A stretch of DNA of 64,000 nucleotides from Vibrio sp. STUT-A11. GTDB lineage: Bacteria; Pseudomonadota; Gammaproteobacteria; Enterobacterales; Vibrionaceae. Of the stretch, positions 9,320 to 16,916 are shown one piece after another. Position 1 is the stretch's first letter; each line of letters opens with the position of its first letter. The notes beneath the pieces were generated by a model, which saw nothing but the letters and a program-made list of their open reading frames with translations, was not told the origin of the DNA and did not search any database. The position numbers and the translations under genes were made by a program. The stretch spans positions 1,178,001 to 1,242,000 of the forward strand of contig NZ_AP026763.1 of NCBI RefSeq assembly GCF_026000435.1. The letters run 5' to 3'.

Positions 9320-9834
9320 TGAGCTCTAAAAGCCGTCGTAAATCATGGCAACATTGGCTAATCCAACTGCTACAAATTGTGATCATTGTTACCGTCGTTT
9401 CAGTTGGCATGGATTGGTACCGCACCAAAGATATACCCAAACAAAACGCGCCAGCGTTGAGCGCGTTCATGAGCAGTGGTCAATATGTTGATGCCATCAA
9501 GAAAAGCCACGAAGAACCAGTGGTTGTCTATTTTTGGGCGACATGGTGTCCGGCATGCAAATTTGTTAGCCCAAGTGTGAACTGGATAAGTGGCCACTAC
9601 TCGGTAATTGGTGTTTCTGGTTCTTCAGGCAATGAGGAGCGGGTGAAACAGTTTATGATGTTTAAGGATTATCGATTCAATAATATCAATGATCCTAAAA
9701 GTAAAATTATGCAAGATTGGAAAGTCGTTGTTACCCCCACCATTTATGTTCTAAGAAATGGTGAGATAACCTCTATTACAACGGGTATTTCCACGCCGAT
9801 GGGAATATTAGCAAGAATTTGGTTAGCCAGTTAA
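9319..9834 (+). CDS. scsD: Membrane-anchored thioredoxin-like protein ScsD
   Basis: A 171-residue protein with a basic N-terminus, one transmembrane helix (about 13-30) and a periplasmic thioredoxin fold. The active site is CPAC, inside FWATWCPACKFVSP, and a cis-Pro region (VTPTIYVL) occurs near the C-terminus. Such TlpA/ScsD proteins are usually kept reduced by a DsbD/ScsB partner. The start ATG overlaps the scsB stop, so the two are translationally coupled and are probably direct redox partners here. A strong terminator follows. Confidence 0.85.
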   Translation: MSSKSRRKSWQHWLIQLLQIVIIVTVVSVGMDWYRTKDIPKQNAPALSAFMSSGQYVDAIKKSHEEPVVVYFWATWCPACKFVSPSVNWISGHYSVIGVSGSSGNEERVKQFMMFKDYRFNNINDPKSKIMQDWKVVVTPTIYVLRNGEITSITTGISTPMGILARIWLAS

Positions 9835-9845
9835 TTGCCTAAAAT

Positions 9846-9883
9846 AAATCCGATATTCCAACACTGGAATATCGGATTTTTTA
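9846..9883 (+). terminator. Terminator after scsD
   Basis: Perfect 15-bp stem (arms at 9846-9860 and 9865-9879) with an ACAC loop, followed by T residues. Confidence 0.9.
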
Positions 9884-9988
9884 ATACGGCGCTATTTTCT
9901 AGCACCAACAGGAATCATAATATGAGCATATGGGGTTCCTTTCCACATGACATAGGGACCACCATAATAGGGATCGAGTAGTGACTCT

Positions 9989-11014
9989 CTAATGCTGGGT
10001 GACGTTGTTTTGGAGCATTTCGGGGTGTTTCAATAACATGACTCGAATCCAGTGATGGACTACCCATATCACCATTGCGGTAAGTAATACTGCCACAAAA
10101 ATGGAGCTGAAACGGTACAGGATGGAGAAAAAGGCGTCCTTTTGCTCTGGAACCAATGAAGTTGTTAAGGGCACTGATAGCGCCGACATGGCGGAAAACG
10201 CAATCGCTGCTTTTATTTGCCCCTTGGTCAGCCAGAGGCAGAAAGGCCCCATCGCAATGGTAAATGCCAGCCAGAAAAGTAAGCCATGGCTATACCAACT
10301 GCCCAAGGTTAATTGCACAGCCATACCTGCGATGCAGCCTAACGCTGTTCCTATTATGCGGATTTTCGCCATGCCCATTGAACCGGCTAAAGTCATTGGC
10401 GTCAGGATGATCAAAATGGATGCCTGTGCAGACAAGGAATCATATAAATCAGCAACCTGGAAAACGATAAATGCAGCCATCGCGACTACCCAACCCATGG
10501 CGACCTGGCTGATGTAATCGATATCTCTTTTCACCGGTGTAGAGATTGCGATGTTTTCGGCTTGTGAATCAGGCTCTGGAAACAGCCAATAGGCGAGTGC
10601 ACAAACAAGAATATTACAGAAGGTGATGACCCACATGTTGACGTTGAACTCTTCGATATCCATAAAATCGTAGCTGGCGAAGTTCAACACGATGGAGCCA
10701 ACTAACAGCCCCATGTAGCCGAACAGGAACGTTTTTGGATTCATCATCGCGATGCACTTAAACAGCATCATGATGCCGACCGCTACAGTCATCAGCACCG
10801 GATGGAATTGTAAGTACTCCAGCAGGAAAGTCGCTTGCAGAGTTGTCCAAACGGCGGAGAAAAACACCATCAGTAACGACGAGAGGTCAAAACGGTCAAT
10901 TCTTCCCAGAATAAACAGCGGTACCATGATGGCAAAGAATCCATATGACCAGTTAAACAGCATGCTCAATGCCAGACCTAAAGAGCAGCCGAACCAAATT
11001 CTTAAGGTTTTCAT
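9989..11014 (-). CDS. DUF2955/FUSC-like inner-membrane protein (exporter partner)
   Basis: A protein of 341 residues with about ten hydrophobic helices in two halves separated by a polar stretch (about 150-165). It resembles the DUF2955 group of the aromatic-acid exporter/FUSC superfamily. The ATG at 11014 (sequence MKTLRIWFG) is preferred because AGGCGG lies 7 nt upstream. A start at 11044 would overlap the upstream gene. It follows the HlyD-family gene by 8 nt, and the pair resembles AaeA/AaeB-type efflux systems in layout, with a half-size membrane component. The substrate is unknown. Confidence 0.75.
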   Translation of the reverse strand: MKTLRIWFGCSLGLALSMLFNWSYGFFAIMVPLFILGRIDRFDLSSLLMVFFSAVWTTLQATFLLEYLQFHPVLMTVAVGIMMLFKCIAMMNPKTFLFGYMGLLVGSIVLNFASYDFMDIEEFNVNMWVITFCNILVCALAYWLFPEPDSQAENIAISTPVKRDIDYISQVAMGWVVAMAAFIVFQVADLYDSLSAQASILIILTPMTLAGSMGMAKIRIIGTALGCIAGMAVQLTLGSWYSHGLLFWLAFTIAMGPFCLWLTKGQIKAAIAFSAMSALSVPLTTSLVPEQKDAFFSILYRFSSIFVAVLLTAMVIWVVHHWIRVMLLKHPEMLQNNVTQH

Positions 11015-11022
11015 GTTGCCGC

Positions 11023-12087
11023 CTAGTAGATAAAGTGGAACCAACTCGCGAGGTAAATCTGAGCGTTAGCCATCATCTGCCAGAAAACACTATTCTCCGG
11101 ATATAAAACGATGGTTGCACGAGAGCCGACGAATAGGGCGTTTGGTAATGCTGCGTCGCTCGCGAGATTAACCCGTGTGCGCTGAGCATCACGTACCCAA
11201 CGGTTATTCACTTCAACTTTTGTCAACGCACCATTTGGTGTTTGTTGCGCGGCGGCGACACCGTAGTCCCTGCTCGATAGATCAAAGTCGTAAACCACCC
11301 CGGGATTTGCATCGAAAGTGACTAAGGCATGATAGGTTTTGTCGACGCCAGCGACCGATTTTTCACGAAAGTCAGCAGCAACCCACATAGAACCCGTTGG
11401 TACGAACGTTAAAAGCGGCAAGTTACTATTCGCCATGGTGCCGGCTTCCAGTTGCAGGTTAGTTACCACACCATCACTTGGCGCGAGTATTTCGGTATTG
11501 GCTAAGTCTAACATCGCTTTGTCGATACCATTTTGAGCGATGCGCACTGCAGAACTTTGACCTTTTTGATCACCAAGCTGGGCTTCAATGACTTTTAAGT
11601 TCTGTTTTTCCGCTTTTAATGCGGCATTCGATACCTGGTTTTGTGCGAAAGCATCATCGAGTGCTGATTGGGAGATGACTTTCTTACTCGATAGCTTCTG
11701 TAAGCGCACGTATTCCCTATGTGCATTATCAAACGTCGCTTGTGCTCTGGCGATATTGGCAATTGCTGCCTCTCGCTGAGAATATAGGGTTGCCTCTTTT
11801 TCATATGCGGCTTGCAGTGATAACTTCGCTTGTTCAAGCGCGATTCTGTATTTGCGATCGTCAATCTTAAATAGCACTTCGCCCTTGCGGACTTCCTGGT
11901 TATTGGAAATCAGAACGTCAGTGACTTTACCAGAGACCTCTGGAGCTAATTGAACAACATACCCCTGAACCCGACCTTCGGTGGTTAATGGAGCGTGACG
12001 GTCAGCAATGACGATGTATAAGAATAGAACGATAAACAGGACAATTAATGTGCGCATCCAGTGTCTGAATTGTTGGTCAGCAGTCAT
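11023..12087 (-). CDS. HlyD/EmrA-family membrane fusion protein
   Basis: A 354-residue periplasmic adaptor. It has one N-terminal transmembrane helix (about 12-28), a biotinyl-lipoyl-like half motif (GRVQGYVVQLAPEVSG), a long alpha-helical hairpin with coiled-coil character (about 85-200), the second lipoyl half (ILAPSDGVVTNLQLEAG) and a beta-barrel domain. It should link the downstream DUF2955 protein to an outer-membrane channel; no TolC-like gene is nearby. It is divergent from a LysR-type regulator, which likely controls the pair. Confidence 0.85.
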   Translation of the reverse strand: MTADQQFRHWMRTLIVLFIVLFLYIVIADRHAPLTTEGRVQGYVVQLAPEVSGKVTDVLISNNQEVRKGEVLFKIDDRKYRIALEQAKLSLQAAYEKEATLYSQREAAIANIARAQATFDNAHREYVRLQKLSSKKVISQSALDDAFAQNQVSNAALKAEKQNLKVIEAQLGDQKGQSSAVRIAQNGIDKAMLDLANTEILAPSDGVVTNLQLEAGTMANSNLPLLTFVPTGSMWVAADFREKSVAGVDKTYHALVTFDANPGVVYDFDLSSRDYGVAAAQQTPNGALTKVEVNNRWVRDAQRTRVNLASDAALPNALFVGSRATIVLYPENSVFWQMMANAQIYLASWFHFIY

Positions 12088-12127
12088 TGAAAGTTCCGGA
12101 AGTATTTTAAAGAAAGCGATTATAGAT

Positions 12128-12147
12128 AATTCACTAACAATTCAGTA
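12128..12147. promoter_or_regulatory. Tandem direct repeat in the exporter/LysR intergenic region
   Basis: AATTCACTA (12128-12136) and AATTCAGTA (12139-12147) start 11 bp apart, one helical turn, in the 99-bp gap between the divergent genes. It could be a binding site for the adjacent LysR protein; this is inference only. Confidence 0.35.
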
Positions 12148-12186
12148 GAATGATAACACCAACATAAATGACCTAAAAATAGGACA

Positions 12187-13047
12187 ATGAACGTAAGCTT
12201 AGATGATATTTATCTGTTCACCCAGACTGTTGTTCATGGTGGGATCAGTGCAGCAGCAGAGGCGAACCAACTGCAACGCTCCAAGGTGAGCCGCAGATTA
12301 CAGGAGCTTGAAAAAGCGTTGGGTGTGCAATTACTCATCCGTACAACAAGAAGTATTGAGCTAACAGCGCATGGTAAACGCCTATTTGAGTTGGTCGGAC
12401 AGTCAGTCGATCATATCCAGCAAGGTTTGAGTGCCATGTATGAATATCAGCAGGAGCTCTCAGGGAAAGTGCGATTGGCAATACCCTCCGCCTTAATGAG
12501 CTCGGCTGCGTTTAGCGCGATTATTTCTGAATATACTCAACGTTACCCAGATATCTCAGTGGAGATTGAAAACCATCAAGAAAGCGTCGATCTCAAACGA
12601 CAGTCGTTTGATCTTCAGCTTTTGCCTAGTGTCGTTAAAGTGACCGATGACAGCTATATTCAATTTAGTCTGTTGCCGTATACCAGTCATTTTGTTGCAT
12701 CAGAAGCGTACCTTGAGGCCCATCCTCCGATAGAGTCCTTGGAGGATCTCAAGCATCATCGCTTGCTGACTAACCGATATAACGCGAACTTGCTGGATCC
12801 TGCTCTGGATGTTGCATTAAAGTCTGATGACCTTAACCTGTTACGTTCAATGGCGGTAGCAGGCAATGGTATTGCTTTTATTCCTCAGACGCATTCAAAG
12901 CCCTCACTGCAAGATGGTCTACTCGTCGAAGTGTTGCCCGAAATCGCTCATCCCAAGCAGCATTTGACCCTTATTTATCCGTCCACTCTGTTTCTGCCAA
13001 ATAAAGTGGTTGCGTTAATTGAACTGTTTCGAGAAAAGTTTAAATAG
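12187..13047 (+). CDS. LysR-family transcriptional regulator
   Basis: A 286-residue regulator with an N-terminal winged helix-turn-helix (about 1-60, including SAAAEANQLQRSKVSRRLQ) and a periplasmic-binding-protein-like effector domain. The short spacing and divergence from the HlyD/DUF2955 pair suggest it regulates that exporter. A short AGGAC lies just before the ATG. It belongs to the AaeR/DsdC-like short-HTH group that begins with an acidic LDDIYLF segment. Confidence 0.85.
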   Translation: MNVSLDDIYLFTQTVVHGGISAAAEANQLQRSKVSRRLQELEKALGVQLLIRTTRSIELTAHGKRLFELVGQSVDHIQQGLSAMYEYQQELSGKVRLAIPSALMSSAAFSAIISEYTQRYPDISVEIENHQESVDLKRQSFDLQLLPSVVKVTDDSYIQFSLLPYTSHFVASEAYLEAHPPIESLEDLKHHRLLTNRYNANLLDPALDVALKSDDLNLLRSMAVAGNGIAFIPQTHSKPSLQDGLLVEVLPEIAHPKQHLTLIYPSTLFLPNKVVALIELFREKFK

Positions 13048-13185
13048 CAAGAGGTATGGTGAACTCAAAATGTGTGAGCGAGCCTTCTCTTTCCGTTGTA
13101 GATTCTCCAACCTAAGCGGATATTAGGTCATTATCGATATTCAACTGGTTTATTGGCTGTCAACCACCACATAAAGGAGGTAAGT

Positions 13186-13728
13186 ATGTTATCGAAGGAC
13201 AACACTGGGTTGATTGTCGTGGATGTACAAGGAAAGCTCGCGACATTGGTGCATGAAAGTGACCAGCTGATTGAAAATGTCACCAAGTTGGTCAAAGGTG
13301 CTAAGGCACTGAATTTGCCTATTCTTTGGCTGGAACAGAACCCTGAAAGGCTAGGGCCAACCTCTGAGCCTATTCGAGTGGAGCTAGAGACAGCACATTT
13401 ACCGATTACCAAGTACACATTTGATGGCAGCAAAGAAGAACGTTTTAAGCTGGCGGTAGAAAATGCCAAAGTGGGTACATGGCTGGTTTGTGGTATCGAG
13501 TCCCACATTTGTGTGTATCAAACGGCGCTTTCTTTGCGTCAATCTGGCTACCGCGTTGAACTTGTGACCGATTGTGTGTCGTCGCGTACGGCTGCGAACA
13601 AGGCGCTTGCTCTGGCGAAGTTAACCGCCAATGGTGTCGTATTAACGGGTCTGGAAATGTGTCTTTACGAAATGGTGGAAGATTGTCGAGCGCCCGAGTT
13701 TAAAGATATTCTGGCGTTGATCAAATAG
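13186..13728 (+). CDS. Isochorismatase-family cysteine hydrolase
   Basis: A 180-residue hydrolase with the catalytic triad Asp13 (IVVDVQGK), Lys76 (ITKYTF) and Cys109 (GIESHICV). The family includes nicotinamidase-like, YcaC-like and isochorismatase enzymes; the size and the GIESHICV motif fit the YcaC/MAR1-like branch. The ATG at 13186 is chosen because AAAGGAGG lies 8 nt upstream. The frame is open back to 13153 without a better site. It faces the convergent PLP-enzyme gene with 30 nt between the stops. The substrate is unknown. Confidence 0.85.
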   Translation: MLSKDNTGLIVVDVQGKLATLVHESDQLIENVTKLVKGAKALNLPILWLEQNPERLGPTSEPIRVELETAHLPITKYTFDGSKEERFKLAVENAKVGTWLVCGIESHICVYQTALSLRQSGYRVELVTDCVSSRTAANKALALAKLTANGVVLTGLEMCLYEMVEDCRAPEFKDILALIK

Positions 13729-13758
13729 GTCTTCGAGGCGCTGTCTAAGGCATCGCGT

Positions 13759-14655
13759 TTAGTCGAATTCTCGTTGATATCTTGGCAGCATTGATTCGTT
13801 GCCAAGTATCCCACCTTGATGAACATAGATCAGTGTCTTGTCTGGGTTCTCTGTTCGCCATGAAGCCAGACATTGCCACATATAGGGGTCGTAAAGGAGA
13901 TCAAACTCCAGATCCGTTTGTTCGTACAAGCTTTTCCATGTCTCGTAATCTTCTTTATACAGGCGTCCGAAATGGTGTTTTTTCCGTACCGATAAAACCT
14001 GCGGATGACTGGTTTCACCCAACATATTGAACTGTTCAGTTAGATAGTTTTCATCTCCTACGCACGGGCAGGTTAAGATTTCTATTCCATGAGGGTTGAG
14101 ATACTTGTGCAGATATAATGCGGTGGTGCCAGTACCGGAAGGAAGCGCAACCGCAAACTGTTCTTTTACTCTGAAGCGAGTCCAGTCGAGAATCTCGCGC
14201 GCGAGTTGCTTTACGCCACCTTCGGCAATTTGAGAGCGTCCGCCTTCAGGCATAAACAGCGTAGTTTCATCCAATCCACGTACATCAGTGATGTACTGGC
14301 TCGGGTGCAGTTCGCTGCCAACGTCTTTCATCGCTGTTATCTGCATCCCTAAATCGAGTGCGCCCCGATAATTACCAATAGGCGTGCTTTTTAACCACTG
14401 CGGGATATGACTGACATAAAACTCGAATGCCCACCCTTTAACTTTTGCGAGTGCAGCCAGAGAATACATCGCATTAGACTGGGCTGAGCCATAGCTAATC
14501 AGAGTAGTAACATTTGGATCTTGCTCTTCCAAAAGCATCATGAATTTACGTGCTTTGTTCCCGGAAAAGTGAGAGTGCAGTAAGTCATCGCGCTTTAGAA
14601 AGAATTTCTGACCGTTAAAGCTGTGTTGAGTGATTGGGCTTTCAGAGAGTTTCAT
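13759..14655 (-). CDS. PLP-dependent ACC deaminase/D-cysteine desulfhydrase family protein
   Basis: A 298-residue fold-type II PLP enzyme. The likely Schiff-base lysine is Lys34 in SGNKARKF, the phosphate loop is ALPSGTGTTALYL, and the substrate-stacking serine region is SYGSAQSNAMYS. Family members deaminate 1-aminocyclopropane-1-carboxylate or split D-cysteine to pyruvate, ammonia and sulfide; Gammaproteobacterial members are more often desulfhydrases. It is monocistronic. The choice between the two activities cannot be made by eye. Confidence 0.85.
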   Translation of the reverse strand: MKLSESPITQHSFNGQKFFLKRDDLLHSHFSGNKARKFMMLLEEQDPNVTTLISYGSAQSNAMYSLAALAKVKGWAFEFYVSHIPQWLKSTPIGNYRGALDLGMQITAMKDVGSELHPSQYITDVRGLDETTLFMPEGGRSQIAEGGVKQLAREILDWTRFRVKEQFAVALPSGTGTTALYLHKYLNPHGIEILTCPCVGDENYLTEQFNMLGETSHPQVLSVRKKHHFGRLYKEDYETWKSLYEQTDLEFDLLYDPYMWQCLASWRTENPDKTLIYVHQGGILGNESMLPRYQREFD

Positions 14656-14773
14656 GTGATGCCTGACGGAATAAACCGTGTCACCTGGTCATTTAATAAA
14701 GGTGGCACAGTTTACCTTTATCGCTATGAGAACAAAAGTGGCGAGACTTAAAATAACCTTTAGTTTGTGGTGG

Positions 14774-16054
14774 TTATTTGTCTCTATGTTCGGATGCTAA
14801 ATGGATCAAAGCTTCACATCCCCCAGCAGGGTGTGTATTGACCTCAAACTGCCACCCGTATCGGCGGCACAAGTCATCCACGATCATCAGCCCTAAACCG
14901 TGTCCCTCAGAGTCTGGGACAGAGGAGAAGCCTTCTCCTTCATCTCGAACAGACAAAGTATCATCGCTCATTTCAACGTAGATTTTGCCTTTAGAAGTTG
15001 CGGCAATACTATTTCGAATCAGGTTACTCAGAACGATATTAAGCACAGCGGTTGTTGCTCTTGTATGTGGGCTGCCTGTTACCGTCACTTCAAACTCAAG
15101 AGATTTTTCATCAGCCTGGGCCTGACTAAGCAAAACAATGTGGCGTAACTCCTGCTCAGAAATTCTCCGCACAGGGCTATCATCCGAATTTCGCTCATAC
15201 CGAACTAATCCCAGCAATGCGTCGACCATGGTGGACATCTGCTGCGTTGCGTCCTGGATACGATGAACTTGTCGTTCCTGAAATGGTGTGCTGGAATTTC
15301 TGGCTAATAAGCTACTAGAGCCTTTCATGACTGTCAGCGGAGTTCTTAGCTCGTGACTGGCGTAGCGTGCAAAAGCCTGTTCACGCTTGATGACCTGATT
15401 CACTTGGTTGCGATAATCGTTAAGTTGAGCGGCAAGGGCTTCGAACTCTTTTGCTGAGCCAGAAGGAACAACAAACTTCTTCGTGGTGTCACCTTGGTGC
15501 TCATCCAGTTGTATTTTCAGGGTGTTAATCGGTTCTATCAAACGTTGAGATAAGCGAAGTAACAAAATACCGAATACGAACATCAGAACGAGAACGACCA
15601 CCAGTACCAAGCCGATAACATAAGAAAATTCACTCCACGTAATCTCTATTTCATCGATTAGTGAAATCAAAATGACGGGATGCTCCTCACCACCATGCAT
15701 GTAGGTACTCATATAAATCATGCGAGTGTAGGGTTCTTCGCCCACTTCACCTAAAAAATGGTGTTTATCTTCTAGGAAAGGGCGGTAATAAGAAGGAACC
15801 AGATTGATGTCATTGTATGCCGTTGTCAGACGATCCAGCTTTACTTCACCCTCTGAAGAAGTGTTTTTAAAATGCTCAATGGCTTCTTTTTTGTCGATCA
15901 TAATCCGGCGCTCACCAACGCGATCTTCCGACCACAATAGTGATCCACTTACCAGAGCGAAGCAGAGCAACCCGATCACAACAGAAACCAGTAAGAAAAA
16001 CAGTTCAAGACGGCCGGTCATACTCTGAGTATTACCGAGCAAACGATGAATCAT
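14774..16054 (-). CDS. Sensor histidine kinase (OmpR-type pair)
   Basis: A 426-residue membrane kinase with a first transmembrane helix (about 16-42), a periplasmic sensor of about 95 residues and a second helix (about 142-165). A HAMP-like linker follows, then a HisKA domain with phospho-acceptor His in ASHELRTPLTV and a HATPase domain (N box NLIRNSIAAT, then RDEGEGF and GHGLGLMIV). The start overlaps the response-regulator stop by 4 nt (ATGA), so it is the second gene of the pair. The sensor domain is acidic; the signal is unknown. Confidence 0.9.
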   Translation of the reverse strand: MIHRLLGNTQSMTGRLELFFLLVSVVIGLLCFALVSGSLLWSEDRVGERRIMIDKKEAIEHFKNTSSEGEVKLDRLTTAYNDINLVPSYYRPFLEDKHHFLGEVGEEPYTRMIYMSTYMHGGEEHPVILISLIDEIEITWSEFSYVIGLVLVVVLVLMFVFGILLLRLSQRLIEPINTLKIQLDEHQGDTTKKFVVPSGSAKEFEALAAQLNDYRNQVNQVIKREQAFARYASHELRTPLTVMKGSSSLLARNSSTPFQERQVHRIQDATQQMSTMVDALLGLVRYERNSDDSPVRRISEQELRHIVLLSQAQADEKSLEFEVTVTGSPHTRATTAVLNIVLSNLIRNSIAATSKGKIYVEMSDDTLSVRDEGEGFSSVPDSEGHGLGLMIVDDLCRRYGWQFEVNTHPAGGCEALIHLASEHRDK

Positions 16055-16728
16055 GCCCCTGGCTCCAAGCGGAAGCCGACTTTAGGAATGGTTTTGAGCA
16101 AATGCTGTTTAAAGGGCTTATCGAGTTGTCCGCGCAGCTGATAAATGTGGCTGCGAAGTACATCGTTATTTGGCTCGTTTTCTTGCCACAGACGAAAAGC
16201 AATCTCTTCTTTGGTCACGATGTCAGGCGCGCTTTGAACTAGCATTTCGAGAATGGTGTAAGTGGTCGGGTTGAGTGCCAACAATTTATCCTGGCGATAC
16301 GCCTGATGGGTTTTTTGGTCAATCGTCACTTCACCATACTGGAGTTGGCTTGAGGTAACGGTACCACGATAGCGTTTTATCAATGCGGTCATGCGAGCTT
16401 CGAGAATATCGAGGTCAAAAGGCTTGGTCAGGTAGTCATCCGCTCCATGGGCAAAGCCTTTCAGCATATCGTCGCGACTATCTAGCGCGGTCAGCATGAG
16501 TACTGGGGTATTATTTCCTGCGTCTCTTAACTTGTTACACAGCGTTAAACCATCCATACGCGGTAACATTAAATCGAGCAAAATAATGTCGAAAGAGTGA
16601 CTAAGGGCAAGCTTAAGACCAAGCTCTCCGTTGTCAGCGTAATCAAGCTGCATGCCAGCACACTCGAAATAATCGAACAGAATACCAGCGATTTCTCGAT
16701 TATCTTCCACTAAAAGTACACGTTTCAT
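16051..16728 (-). CDS. OmpR/PhoB-family response regulator
   Basis: A 225-residue regulator. The receiver domain (1-115) has the acidic pocket at VEDN, the phospho-acceptor Asp in ILLDLMLPR and the conserved Lys in LTKPFD. The C-terminal winged-helix domain has the usual recognition-helix region (NNDVLRSHIYQLRGQLDKPF). It is co-transcribed with the kinase downstream. No target gene is evident nearby. Confidence 0.9.
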   Translation of the reverse strand: MKRVLLVEDNREIAGILFDYFECAGMQLDYADNGELGLKLALSHSFDIILLDLMLPRMDGLTLCNKLRDAGNNTPVLMLTALDSRDDMLKGFAHGADDYLTKPFDLDILEARMTALIKRYRGTVTSSQLQYGEVTIDQKTHQAYRQDKLLALNPTTYTILEMLVQSAPDIVTKEEIAFRLWQENEPNNDVLRSHIYQLRGQLDKPFKQHLLKTIPKVGFRLEPGA

Positions 16729-16852
16729 TCATTCTAATCCAATCTCGGCAATGTCGGTTTGCCCTTGACGAACATTATTCACTATAAGCGTGAAAAAGTT
16801 GTCAATGTTATAAACGATTCACCAGTATAAGTGACTGATTGAAAGCGTAACA

Positions 16853-16893
16853 CGCAAAACAAAAGGGCTCCAGAATTGCTTCTGGAGCCCTTT
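16853..16893 (-). terminator. Terminator after ygiQ
   Basis: A perfect 14-bp stem (16862-16875 with 16880-16893) and a 4-nt loop; on the minus strand it is followed by TTTTGTTTT. It lies 24 nt past the radical-SAM gene stop. Confidence 0.9.
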
Positions 16894-16916
16894 ATTAGAT
16901 TTCGTTGTTTCGATGG

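Noticed and set aside
14697..14720. TAAAGGT / ACCTTTA inverted repeat between the kinase and PLP-enzyme genes
   Set aside because: Only 7 bp with a 10-bp spacer and no T-run; too weak to call an operator or terminator.
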